From Pseudooceanicola marinus (GTDB lineage: Bacteria > Pseudomonadota > Alphaproteobacteria > Rhodobacterales > Rhodobacteraceae): a stretch of 64,000 nt of DNA. Of the stretch, positions 1 to 8,094 are shown in pieces (the stretch's first letter is position 1; each line of letters starts with the position of its first letter). Made by a program: the position numbers and the translations under genes. The notes under the pieces are model-generated. The model was not told where the DNA came from. It saw nothing but the letters and a program-made list of their open reading frames with translations, and made no database searches. The stretch spans positions 62,001 to 126,000 of the forward strand of contig NZ_PGTC01000010.1 of the NCBI RefSeq assembly GCF_002786295.1, given 5' to 3'.

Positions 1-2329
1 GCACATCCGCATAGGAATTGGTCCAGAAACCGGGAATGTCGCGGGTGACCTGCACCGGGCGGCCCGCAGGAGACAGCAGGGTGACCACCAGCGGGCGGCC
101 CGCGACGGTGGGGTGGCGGGTCTGGCCGAACATCTCCTGCAGGCGCAGGGAAATGCCCGGGTCCTCGCCGGAGTAGTCGATGGCGATCTCGCGCCCGAGC
201 GGCGTGGTGAATCGCGCCGGCGCCTCGCGGTCCAGCCGTTGCTGCTCGTCCCAGCTGAGCCGGGCGCGCAGGGCGGGCAGCAGGTCGAATCGCTTCCAGT
301 CGTCGAGACTGCGCACGCCGATCAGATGTGGCAGCAGCCAGTCCTCCGCCGTGTCCATCAGCGCTGCGTCCGAGAAATCGGGAAAGTCGTTCCCCATGAG
401 GCGCGCGCGCGCCAGGAAGAGGCGCGCGGGTTCGGAGGGGAAGAAGCCCAGGTCTCGCACGCCGTCGAGCATGGCTCGCGCCACGTCCTGCGGGTCGGCC
501 TCCTTCCAGGCGCGATCCGAAAGCGCGATGGCGCCCAGCCGGTCCTGCACCCGCGCTTCGACCCGGCGGTGGCGGCGCGACCAGCGGCAGAGGTGCACCT
601 CCTCGATCTGGTCCGGGAAAAGCGCGCGCAGTTCGGCCTCGCCGATCTGCACCGCCTGGCGGATGCGGGCCTCGCGCGGGTCGCCGTCTGTGTCGGTGAC
701 GACGATCAGCCGGGCGCCGGCCAGCGGGTCCTCGGGCGGCAGGGCCGCGCCCTTGCCGCCGGACAGGAGGTAGCGGGGTGCCTCGCCGGTGCGGCGCAAC
801 CCGATGCGGTCGGGATAGGCGAGCGCGGCCATCTCTTCGGGCGCCAGTCCGGCCTCGGGGCCCGCGCCGCGCGACAGCCGCTTGGCTTCCTGCCGGATGC
901 GGGAAAGGGCGACCGTATCGGCGCGGGCCTCACGCTCGCCCTTCAGTGCCTTCAGCCGCAGGTGCAGATCCACCGGCGCGCCGCGGGCCATCGGGTCGCG
1001 GTCGGCCAGCAGCGCGGCCAGGGGCGCCGCCGAAGGCCCGGCGAGCGCCAGCATATGGGCCAGCCGGGGGTGCAGGGGCAGCCCGGCCAGGGTGCGTCCG
1101 TGTTCGGTGATGCCGTGGGTGTCCAGCGCGCCCAGCATCGTCAGTAGCGCCTGCGCCTCGGCATAGGTGCCTTCGGGCGGGGGCGTCAGGAAGGCCAGTT
1201 GCTCCGGCCCCGCGCCCCAGAGCGCCAGTTCCAGTGCCAGGCCCGAAAGGTCCGCAGCCTCGATCTCCGCCGGGGGATAGGCGGGCAGGGCCCCTTCCTC
1301 GCCCTTCGTCCAGGCGCGGTAGCAGCGGCCCGGGGCGACCCGCCCCGCGCGGCCCGCGCGCTGGTCGGCCTCGGCGCGGCTGACCTTCTCGGTCACCAGT
1401 CGCGACATGCCCGAGCCGGGATCGAAACGCGCCCGGCGTGACAGGCCCGCATCCACCACCGCACGCACGTCGGGGATGGTCAGCGAGGTTTCCGCGATCG
1501 AGGTCGCCAAGACCACGTTGCGCCCCTCGCGGGCGGACTCCAACGCCGCGCGCTGGTCGGCGAATTTCATCGCGCCATAGAGGGGGCGGATGTGGCAGCC
1601 GACGGGCAGGCGGCCGGTCAGCGCCTGCTCGACCCGGGCGATTTCCCCGGCGCCGGGCAGGAAGACCAGCACGCCCGCATCGGTGTCCGCCACGGCGCGT
1701 TCCACCAGGGCGGCCACGTCGGCCCAGGTCTCGCGGCCCTTGCGCAGGGGACGGTCGGCATGGACCAGATCCACCGGGAAGGCGCGCCCTTCGGAGGTCA
1801 CGACCGGCGCGTCCTCCATCAGCGCCGCCACTGGTCCTGCGTCCAGCGTCGCCGACATAGCCACCAGGATCAGGTCATCGCGCAGGGCGCCCGCGATTTC
1901 CAGGCAGAGCGCCAGGCCGAGATCCGCGTTGAGCGAGCGTTCGTGAAATTCGTCGAAGATCACCGCGCCGATGCCGGTCAGTTCCGGGTCGGACTGGATC
2001 ATGCGGGTCAGGATGCCTTCTGTGACTACCTCGATCCGGGTGCCTCGGCCCACCTTGGCCTCGCCGCGCACGCGGTAGCCCACGGTCTCGCCCGCTCGTT
2101 CGCCCAGGGTCTGGGCCATGCGTTCGGCGGCTGCGCGGGCGGCCAGGCGGCGGGGTTCCAGCATCAGGATGCGCCCCGGGATCAGCCCGGCCTCCAACAT
2201 GGCCAGCGGCACCCGGGTGGTCTTGCCCGCGCCCGGCGGCGCCTGCAGCACGGCACGGCCGCGCGCGCGCAGGGCGGCGATGAGGTCTGGCAGGGCGGCG
2301 TCGATGGGCAGGGCGGTATTGGGCGTCAT
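1..2329 (-). CDS. hrpB: ATP-dependent RNA helicase HrpB, 3' end cut by window edge
   Basis: DExH-box helicase of the HrpB family, a cytoplasmic RNA helicase-like ATPase of poorly defined bacterial role. The frame is open from the ATG at 2329 to the left edge, about 776 codons; family members are near 820 residues, so only a short C-terminal piece is missing. Seen in the translation: Walker A APPGAGKTT near residues 30-38, the DEFH box near 126-129, the SAT motif near 159-161, and QRAGRAGR of motif VI about residue 330, followed by the long HrpB-specific C-terminal region. It is divergent from meaB; the two starts are 131 bp apart. Family assignment is secure. Confidence 0.93.
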   Translation of the reverse strand, partial: MTPNTALPIDAALPDLIAALRARGRAVLQAPPGAGKTTRVPLAMLEAGLIPGRILMLEPRRLAARAAAERMAQTLGERAGETVGYRVRGEAKVGRGTRIEVVTEGILTRMIQSDPELTGIGAVIFDEFHERSLNADLGLALCLEIAGALRDDLILVAMSATLDAGPVAALMEDAPVVTSEGRAFPVDLVHADRPLRKGRETWADVAALVERAVADTDAGVLVFLPGAGEIARVEQALTGRLPVGCHIRPLYGAMKFADQRAALESAREGRNVVLATSIAETSLTIPDVRAVVDAGLSRRARFDPGSGMSRLVTEKVSRAEADQRAGRAGRVAPGRCYRAWTKGEEGALPAYPPAEIEAADLSGLALELALWGAGPEQLAFLTPPPEGTYAEAQALLTMLGALDTHGITEHGRTLAGLPLHPRLAHMLALAGPSAAPLAALLADRDPMARGAPVDLHLRLKALKGEREARADTVALSRIRQEAKRLSRGAGPEAGLAPEEMAALAYPDRIGLRRTGEAPRYLLSGGKGAALPPEDPLAGARLIVVTDTDGDPREARIRQAVQIGEAELRALFPDQIEEVHLCRWSRRHRRVEARVQDRLGAIALSDRAWKEADPQDVARAMLDGVRDLGFFPSEPARLFLARARLMGNDFPDFSDAALMDTAEDWLLPHLIGVRSLDDWKRFDLLPALRARLSWDEQQRLDREAPARFTTPLGREIAIDYSGEDPGISLRLQEMFGQTRHPTVAGRPLVVTLLSPAGRPVQVTRDIPGFWTNSYADV

Positions 2330-2460
2330 GGCGTCCTTATGCGATGCGCGCGCGGGGGCCGTCCACTCCCTGCGGTGCGCGTGCGCGCGCCCCGTGTCGC
2401 ACTGGACGGCGCGCGGTGCGAGGCGCTACACCCGGTGGGAACCAGATCCGGGGGAGCCTG

Positions 2461-3438
2461 ATGGACATCGACACGTTGGCCGAGAAGATCCTGGCGGGGG
2501 ACCGGCGCGCCCTGTCGCGGGCGATCACCCTGGTGGAAAGTGCGCGCGAAGACCACCGCGCCCAGGCCGCGCAACTGTTGCAGCGGCTGGCGGGATCAGG
2601 GCGCCAGGCTCTGCGCATCGGGCTGTCGGGCACGCCCGGCGTCGGCAAGTCGACCTTCATCGAGAGCTTCGGCATGATGCTGACCCGGCAGGGCCTGCGC
2701 GTGGCGGTGCTGGCCGTCGATCCCTCTTCGGCGCGGACCGGCGGGTCGATCCTGGGCGACAAGACGCGGATGCCCGAACTGGCGCGCGCGCCCCAGGCCT
2801 ATATCCGCCCCTCGCCCAGCCAGACCCACCTGGGCGGCATCGCGCGCCGATCGCGCGAGGCGGTCGCGCTTTGCGAGGCGGCGGGGTTCGACGTGGTGCT
2901 GGTGGAGACCGTGGGCGTGGGCCAGTCGGAAACCGTGGTGGCCGAGATCTCGGACCTTTTCCTGCTGCTTCTGGCGCCGGCGGGCGGCGACGAGTTGCAG
3001 GGGGTGAAGCGCGGCATTATGGAGATGGCCGACATGATCCTGGTGAACAAGGCCGATGGCGATCTGAAACCTACGGCCACCCGCACCTGCGCTGACTACG
3101 CCGGTGCCCTGCGGCTGCTGCGCAAGCGGCCACAGGACCCGGAGGGCTTCCCCAAGGCGATGACCGTTTCGGCGCTGGAAAAGGACGGGCTGGAAAAAGC
3201 CTGGGAGGAGATGACCACCCTGGCTGACTGGCGCCGCGCCGAGGGGCATTTTGACCGCGCCCGCGCCGCCCAAGCGCGGTTCTGGTTCCGCGAGGACGTG
3301 AAACAGGCTCTTCTGGCGGAGCTGGAGCGTGGCCCGGTGAAGGCGAAGATGGCCGAGTTGAGCGATGCGGTGGCAGCCGGAGAGACCACCCCGACGCTTG
3401 CGGCCGAGCAGATGCTGGCGGCGCTGCGGACCGGGTGA
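2461..3438 (+). CDS. meaB: MeaB/ArgK-type G3E GTPase, methylmalonyl-CoA mutase chaperone
   Basis: P-loop GTPase of 325 residues that protects and reactivates adenosylcobalamin-dependent methylmalonyl-CoA mutase in the cytoplasm (family knowledge). Visible motifs are Walker A GTPGVGKST at residues 57-65, the family signature DPSSARTGGSILGDKTRM, DVVLVETVGVGQSE, and NKADGD for guanine recognition. The ATG at 2461 follows a GGGGGAG ribosome site; a longer in-frame extension upstream lacks family similarity. The mutase itself is not in the window, so the partner must be encoded elsewhere. The older label LAO/AO transport ATPase refers to the same family. Confidence 0.93.
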   Translation: MDIDTLAEKILAGDRRALSRAITLVESAREDHRAQAAQLLQRLAGSGRQALRIGLSGTPGVGKSTFIESFGMMLTRQGLRVAVLAVDPSSARTGGSILGDKTRMPELARAPQAYIRPSPSQTHLGGIARRSREAVALCEAAGFDVVLVETVGVGQSETVVAEISDLFLLLLAPAGGDELQGVKRGIMEMADMILVNKADGDLKPTATRTCADYAGALRLLRKRPQDPEGFPKAMTVSALEKDGLEKAWEEMTTLADWRRAEGHFDRARAAQARFWFREDVKQALLAELERGPVKAKMAELSDAVAAGETTPTLAAEQMLAALRTG

Positions 3439-3497
3439 ACCGACAGGCTGGAGGAAGCGGGTCGCCGTCGCCCTCGACGGTCTCGGAAGGCTGAGGG

Positions 3498-3570
3498 CAG
3501 CGGGGGGGCTGCCCCGCCGCGTCTGCAAAGCGACACCCCCCGGGATATTTTGGGCACAGAGACACCTGAA
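3498..3570 (+). repeat. Dispersed two-hairpin intergenic repeat, copy A
   Basis: Member of a repeat family seen five times in the window. It has a G/C hairpin (GGGG-loop-GCCCC), a second short imperfect hairpin GTCTGC-AAA-GCGAC, then the core CCCCCCGGGATATTTTGGGC followed by AGAGACACCTGAA. It lies 60 bp after the meaB stop and before the convergent cobB stop. No coding potential is apparent. Function is unknown. Confidence 0.7.
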
Positions 3571-3631
3571 GGGGCGCCTTGGACGGCGTGCTGTCTGAGG
3601 GCGGTGATGTGCTGCGGTTTGCGGGGCAGGC

Positions 3632-4327
3632 TCAGTGCCCGGACAGCAGCTCTGCCACCCAGAGCGGGACGACCTCGGTCGCGCGGCCCAGCCGGGCCTC
3701 GGCGAAATTGCTGTGCACGGAGGAGGCCTCCAGGTTCAGTTCGACCGAATGCGCTCCGGCGATGTCGGCGATCTGCACGAAGCCGGCGGCGGGGTAGACC
3801 TCACCGGAGGTGCCAATGGCGGCGAAGAGGGTGCAGTCCTTGAGGTGCGCCATGATCTCGTCCATGTGGTAGGGCACCTCGCCGAACCAGACGATGTCGG
3901 GACGCCCGGCGGGGCGGTCGCAGGCGGGGCAGGGTTCCTTCACCTGCATCTCCATCGGGGCCGGCCAGCGGTGTCCGCAGGCGGCGCAGAGGGCCGAGGC
4001 CAGCTCTCCATGCATGTGCAACACGTCCCGTGCTCCGCCGGCCTCGTGCAGGGCGTCGACGTTCTGGGTGACCAGTACGACCTCTCCGGGATAGTCCCGT
4101 TGTAGACGGCCCAGGGCCTCATGCGCGGCGTTGGGGCGGGCTTCGGCGGCGGCGGCGCGGCGGGCATTGTAGAACCGCTGCACCAGGGCGGGGTCGCGGG
4201 CGAACCCTTCCGGCGTGGCCACATCCTCGATCCGGTGCTGTTCCCACAGGCCGCCCGCGTCGCGGAACGTGCCCAGGCCGCTCTCGGCGGAGATGCCGGC
4301 GCCGGTCAGGATCACGATTTTCTCCAT
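3632..4327 (-). CDS. cobB: Sir2-family NAD-dependent protein deacylase (sirtuin)
   Basis: Sirtuin of 231 residues that removes acyl groups from lysines using NAD+. The translation shows GAGISAESG at residues 9-17, TQNVD at 87-91, the catalytic His in HMHGEL (His106), and a zinc site of two CxxC pairs at Cys114/117 and Cys133/136. The ATG at 4327 gives a start exactly like other short bacterial CobB proteins; the longer upstream extension overlaps the divergent gene and is rejected. It diverges from the phosphatase gene with 64 bp between starts, so a shared promoter region is likely. Confidence 0.93.
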   Translation of the reverse strand: MEKIVILTGAGISAESGLGTFRDAGGLWEQHRIEDVATPEGFARDPALVQRFYNARRAAAAEARPNAAHEALGRLQRDYPGEVVLVTQNVDALHEAGGARDVLHMHGELASALCAACGHRWPAPMEMQVKEPCPACDRPAGRPDIVWFGEVPYHMDEIMAHLKDCTLFAAIGTSGEVYPAAGFVQIADIAGAHSVELNLEASSVHSNFAEARLGRATEVVPLWVAELLSGH

Positions 4328-4391
4328 TCCGCCTTTTCCTTCGCTTTTCCGGGTTCTAGCTTCATCCGGGAAGATAGCAGGGAGCGCCCCC

Positions 4392-4853
4392 GTGACCACC
4401 ACCTCGATCCTTTTCGTCTGTCTCGGCAATATCTGCCGTTCCCCCTCGGCCGAGGCCGTGATGCGGGATCGCGCCCCAGCGTTGGAACTGGACAGCGCCG
4501 GCACCGGCGGCTGGCACGCGGGGGAGCCGCCCTACGGCCCCATGCAGGCCGCGGCGCGGGCGCGGGGCTACGACATGTCCGCGCTGCGCGCGCGGCAGTT
4601 CCGGGTGGAGGATTTCGATGCCTTCGACCTGATCCTAGCGATGGATGGGCAGAACCTGGCGGACATTGAACGGCAAAGACCGGCGGGCAATGCCACGCCG
4701 GTCCGCCTGTTTACCGATTACCTGCCCGCAGGCAGCGCCTTTGCCGGCGCCGATGAGGTGCCCGACCCCTATTATACCCGCGATTTCGACGGGGCGCTGG
4801 CTCTGATCGAGGACTGCGCCGACGGTGTGTTGAGAGAGGTGGCCGGGGGCTGA
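4392..4853 (+). CDS. Low-molecular-weight protein-tyrosine-phosphatase
   Basis: Cytoplasmic LMW-PTP/ArsC-fold phosphatase of 153 residues. The P-loop CLGNICRS places the nucleophile Cys10 and Arg16 in the CX5R motif, and the general acid Asp125 sits in PDPYY. The start is a GTG at 4392, chosen because it places the P-loop at the N-terminus as in the family; an ATG further upstream overlaps cobB. The substrate is not predictable: no exopolysaccharide tyrosine kinase lies next to it, as it would in a Wzb-type system. The stop codon lies inside a strong hairpin. Confidence 0.9.
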   Translation: MTTTSILFVCLGNICRSPSAEAVMRDRAPALELDSAGTGGWHAGEPPYGPMQAAARARGYDMSALRARQFRVEDFDAFDLILAMDGQNLADIERQRPAGNATPVRLFTDYLPAGSAFAGADEVPDPYYTRDFDGALALIEDCADGVLREVAGG

Positions 4854-4869
4854 TCCGGCCACCTCTCTC
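4832..4869 (+). terminator. 15-bp hairpin overlapping the phosphatase stop codon
   Basis: Perfect inverted repeat: arm 4832-4846 pairs with 4855-4869 around an 8-nt loop that contains the TGA stop (4851-4853). There is no T tract after it, so it may be a Rho-type or 3'-protecting structure rather than a classic intrinsic terminator. Confidence 0.5.
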
Positions 4870-4989
4870 CAGGCTGTGCGTCGCCTCGGTGACCTGCGGG
4901 TCCGGGTGACCCCCGGCCAGACCTGGCGGTCGGTCCGCGAAGCGCCGACGCGCTGGCCGACCGGGAGCCCCCACCCCGGTCATCCCGTA

Positions 4990-5346
4990 TCAGCGGGCCA
5001 GGTGCCAGGTGCCGCCCACGCCGTCGCCCTTGGTGTCGCCGGCTTTGGAATCGCCGGCCCAGTAGTAGAGGGGCTGACCGTCCAGCGCCCATTGCAGGGT
5101 GCCGTCACGGCGGGTGACGAGGGTGAAATCCCCCTCGGCGGAGGCATTGCCGGAGGCCATCAGCGGCGGCCAGGACTTGGCGCAGCCGCCGTAGCAGTTG
5201 GAGGTGCCGGGGCGGTCCTTGTCGAAGTCATAGAGGGACATGCCGTCCTGATCGGCCAGGTAGCCCGCCGTGGTCATTTGCAGGCCCGCGGGGCCGGATG
5301 CGACGAGGCTCAGGGCCGCTGCCGCGGCAGTCATTGCGAAATTCAT
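4990..5346 (-). CDS. Exported COG4315-type small protein with YxxD repeat signature
   Basis: Protein of 118 residues with a short N-terminal signal sequence (hydrophobic AMTAAAAALSLVASGPAG) and then the features of the secreted-repeat family COG4315: YLADQDGMSLYDFDKD, NCYGGCAKSWPPL, and a Trp-rich C-terminus (QWALDGQPLYYWAGD, GGTWHLAR). The paired Cys residues in NCYGGC suggest a periplasmic disulfide. Function of the family is unknown. No lipobox Cys is seen, so it is probably periplasmic and soluble. It stands alone, with more than 370 bp of gene-free DNA upstream. Confidence 0.75.
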   Translation of the reverse strand: MNFAMTAAAAALSLVASGPAGLQMTTAGYLADQDGMSLYDFDKDRPGTSNCYGGCAKSWPPLMASGNASAEGDFTLVTRRDGTLQWALDGQPLYYWAGDSKAGDTKGDGVGGTWHLAR

Positions 5347-5724
5347 GGTTCACGCTCCGTAAGAGTTTGTCGGAATAGGTTGTCCGGCGGGGCCGGGAAA
5401 ATGCTCTTTGCCACGTCCGGCTGGGGCGCCGGTCGCGATGCGGGCTGTGTGAGGCGCAACCGTTGTGGCCAGCGTTGTCATCAGCGAGGAATTGGCCGGG
5501 GTGAAGCGTTGAATTCGGGGCGTTGCGCCCTTTGCCGCGGCGGCTTGTCGTCGGGGGCGGCTGAGGCTATCCTTGAAGGCGGTCGGCAGTTCCCAAGGCC
5601 CGCTGCGCCCTTCGGGGCATGCTAAACCTGCCTCGACAGTTTCGATTTCCCGACATCACGCTCGACGCGTGCCTGTCGTGACCCGGCGGCCCGCGACGAT
5701 TTCGGCACGCGATCAGGAGCCATC
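5347..5724. other. Gene-free stretch between COG4315 protein and DUF2087 gene
   Basis: This 378-bp region separates two divergent genes and should hold both promoters. No convincing coding frame, RNA gene or named operator was recognised. A GATCAGGAGCC ribosome site for the DUF2087 gene lies at its right end. Confidence 0.5.
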
Positions 5725-6285
5725 ATGTCGAGACCCCATATCCCCCTGTCGATCCAGGACCTGTCCACCTTTTCCCGCGCGTTGGCGCGTCAGCTGTCGG
5801 CCGGTGCAGATGCCGGTCAGGTGCCGTCGCACCTGGCGCTGATGAACATGCTGGCCCGCGCCGGCGGCTATCGCAATTTCCAGCACCTGCGCGCCGTGCA
5901 GGCCGCCGAAGGCCGGCTGGCCCGCCCGCCGGAGCCCGAGGCGCCGGTCGATCTGCGCCTGGTGGAGAAGGCCCTGCCGCATTTCGACGACCAGGGGCGT
6001 CTGCTGCGCTGGCCCGGGCGGCGTCAGGTGCGCAGCCTCTGCCTGCAGGTGCTCTGGGCGCGACTGCCCGCCGGTCAGGCAATGACCGAGGCCGAGGTCA
6101 ACGCCCTGCTGGGACCGGCCCATGCCTTCGGTGACGTGGCGCAGCTGCGCCGTTCGCTGGTGGAGGACGGGCGGCTGACCCGCCGCCGTGACGGGTCGGA
6201 CTATCGCCGCGCGGGCGGGGCGCCCAGCCCGGAGGGCCGCGCGCTGATCCGGCTGGTGGAGGCGCGCCGCAGGACCGACGCCTGA
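5725..6285 (+). CDS. DUF2087-domain protein
   Basis: Basic cytoplasmic protein of 186 residues. The central part (from LPHFDDQGRLLRWPGRRQ through LVEDGRLTRRRDGSDYRR, roughly residues 89-165) fits DUF2087, a small domain often found in or near transcriptional regulators. The N-terminal part, with a HLALMNMLARAGGYRNFQHL segment, may be a helical DNA- or RNA-contact region, but this is inference. The ATG at 5725 is preceded by AGGAGCC. A monocistronic unit; the gene downstream is convergent. Confidence 0.75.
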   Translation: MSRPHIPLSIQDLSTFSRALARQLSAGADAGQVPSHLALMNMLARAGGYRNFQHLRAVQAAEGRLARPPEPEAPVDLRLVEKALPHFDDQGRLLRWPGRRQVRSLCLQVLWARLPAGQAMTEAEVNALLGPAHAFGDVAQLRRSLVEDGRLTRRRDGSDYRRAGGAPSPEGRALIRLVEARRRTDA

Positions 6286-6305
6286 GGCCGCCCGAGGTGG
6301 ACAGC

Positions 6306-6334
6306 AAAAAGGCGCGGCCCGGGGGGCTGCGCCT
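6306..6334 (-). terminator. Rho-independent terminator of the small exported protein gene
   Basis: On the minus strand a GC hairpin (AGGCGCAGCC pairing with GGCCGCGCCT, one G-U pair) is followed by five T residues. It sits just after the stop of the gene at 6367-6690. Confidence 0.7.
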
Positions 6335-6366
6335 GATGCTGTTGTCGTGCTGTGGCCTGGGCGCCC

Positions 6367-6690
6367 TCAGGAGGCGGCGCATTGCTCCTGCGCGACGGCG
6401 CCGAAGTAGGAGTATTTCTCCCAGAACTGCTCATCCGAGCGCGAGCTGGACATCTTCACCTCCTGGGCCATGTCCGGTTTCTTGAAGAAACGGGCCGCCT
6501 GGCGCTGATCGCGGTTGCTGAGGACCATATCGGCGACCTGCTGGATGCAGCCGCAGAGCGCGGGGCTGGCGGCGCGGCTGTCGGAGGCCAGACAGGCGCG
6601 GGTGATCGGCCCGGCCTGGGCCGTGCTGCCCAGCATCATCATGGTGGTCACTGCGGTTGCGGCCAGGGCCGCCCGGTAAGAACATTTCAT
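6367..6690 (-). CDS. Small exported protein of unknown function
   Basis: Protein of 107 residues with a clear Sec signal peptide (MKCSYRAALAATAVTTMMML then GSTAQA-G). The mature part has four Cys (ACLAS, LCGC, EQCAAS) that could form two disulfides, and a C-terminal EKYSYFGAVAQEQC segment. I recognise it only as a Rhodobacteraceae-type hypothetical. The ATG at 6690 was chosen because it begins the signal peptide; the longer frame upstream reads through non-coding DNA. It has its own terminator at 6306-6334. Confidence 0.7.
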   Translation of the reverse strand: MKCSYRAALAATAVTTMMMLGSTAQAGPITRACLASDSRAASPALCGCIQQVADMVLSNRDQRQAARFFKKPDMAQEVKMSSSRSDEQFWEKYSYFGAVAQEQCAAS

Positions 6691-7080
6691 ATCGTTACTG
6701 CCTTCGCTGTCCCCCGGCCCGGGGGTTCGTCCGCCCGTGGTCCGGTGTTCCGTCACTGCCTTGCGACCCCACGGCGCTTCGCCTGTCCGGAGAGTCGGTT
6801 CCGAGACCTTGGCAAAAATCGCCTTGATCGACAACAGAGTCGCGGTGGCCCGCTGAGAGGGGGAGAGAACCTCGGCGGAAATCCGCACCGCTTTGACCAG
6901 GTAAACAAGGGAAATCACTTGCCTCTCTGTCCGGTCGTGACCTGACCGGGGGCGAAGGCACAGGGGCGGACCTGCTTGGGGCGCGAGGCGCAGTGACGGA
7001 CAGGGGCAGGGGCACGGGTCCTGAGCGAAGGCGGCCCCGAAGACACCCGGCCCGCCTCGGCGGCGGACCGGGGCAGGCGA
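6691..7080. other. 390-bp gene-free stretch
   Basis: It holds the promoter region of the small exported protein (minus strand) and the 3' side of the metallo-beta-lactamase-fold gene. A CCCCCGGCCCGGGGG palindrome lies near 6715. No gene or recognised regulatory motif found. Confidence 0.45.
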
Positions 7081-7869
7081 TCAGCTTTCGCTCTGGCTGT
7101 ACCAGCCGCCCATGACCACGTCGGTCTCGGCGCCGGCCTCGGACAGGAGCGAGGTGAACAGCTCCGGGTCGGAGCCGCGGAAGTGATAGGGGTAGACCAC
7201 CTTGGGCGCCATTTCGGCAACGCCGCTTGCGGCCTGATCCTCGGTCATCGTGTAGGGCAGGTTGAAGGGCACGAAGGCGATGTCGATGTCTTCCTGCGCA
7301 CGGAACTCCGGCGTGTCCTCGGTGTCGCCGGCGATGTAGATCCGCAGCCCGTCGACCGACAGGACGTAGCCGTTGTCGCGGCCCTCGGGGTGGTACTGCA
7401 GGCGATCCTCGGTGGTGTTGTAGGCCGGCACCGCATCGACCGCATAGCCCAGGATCTCGCCGCTTCCACCATTGGCCAGGGGCGCGTTGCCCTCGGCCAG
7501 TTCGGGCGCCAGCATCTCGGCCACGGCGGGGTTGGTGATCATCTGCAGGCTGCCGCCCGCACGGTCGGCCAGGGCCGACAGGGTGTCGGGGTCGTAGTGA
7601 TCGCCGTGTTCATGGGTGATCAGCACCGCATCGGGATCGGGCAGCGCGTCGTAGGCGGCGGCCCCGCCCACCGGGTCGACGTAGATCACGCCGACCGGCG
7701 TCACCAGGACGAAGCTGGCATGGGCAACCGGGTGGATTGAGATCTGGCCGCCGTCGGTGTCGTAGACATCGCCGGTCAAGTCCTGGGCCATGGCGGCGAA
7801 GGGGCGGATCAGGGTGACGCCGGCCGTCGCGGCCAGGGCGGTGGTCATCAGGTGTCTGCGGGTCAGCAT
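7081..7869 (-). CDS. Tat-exported metallo-beta-lactamase-fold hydrolase
   Basis: Protein of 262 residues. The N-terminus MLTRRHLMTTALAATAGV is a twin-arginine-type signal, so the folded metalloprotein is probably exported to the periplasm. The metal site motif HEHGDHYD is present, with further His/Asp ligands in YIAGDTEDT and YPYHFRG, as in UlaG-like MBL hydrolases. The ATG at 7869 has a GGGAGAG ribosome site; the earlier Met, 12 codons upstream, has none. Substrate unknown. It is followed on the same strand by the region downstream of the cytochrome c peroxidase but separated from it by 225 bp. Confidence 0.85.
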   Translation of the reverse strand: MLTRRHLMTTALAATAGVTLIRPFAAMAQDLTGDVYDTDGGQISIHPVAHASFVLVTPVGVIYVDPVGGAAAYDALPDPDAVLITHEHGDHYDPDTLSALADRAGGSLQMITNPAVAEMLAPELAEGNAPLANGGSGEILGYAVDAVPAYNTTEDRLQYHPEGRDNGYVLSVDGLRIYIAGDTEDTPEFRAQEDIDIAFVPFNLPYTMTEDQAASGVAEMAPKVVYPYHFRGSDPELFTSLLSEAGAETDVVMGGWYSQSES

Positions 7870-8010
7870 GGGTCTCTCTCCCTTGGATGGCCAACGGGAC
7901 CTCATGGCCCCTTGGCTGGGAGACTAGGCCGAAAGCCCCGCGCGTCACGTCACGATGCCGTCAAGGGAGGTCCCGCCCGGGGACGCGGGGAGCAGACGGG
8001 GCAGATGCGG

Positions 8011-8038
8011 GGAGGCCGGCCCTCGCGGACCGGCCTCC
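8011..8038 (-). terminator. 9-bp GC hairpin downstream of cytochrome c peroxidase
   Basis: Inverted repeat GGAGGCCGG/CCGGCCTCC at 8011-8019 and 8030-8038, about 57 bp after the peroxidase stop on the minus strand. No T run, so termination is only likely, not certain. Confidence 0.45.
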
Positions 8039-8094
8039 TCCTTCCGGCTGGACTGACTGTCGCAACGCCCTGCCGGATCTCGATGGATGTCGCC

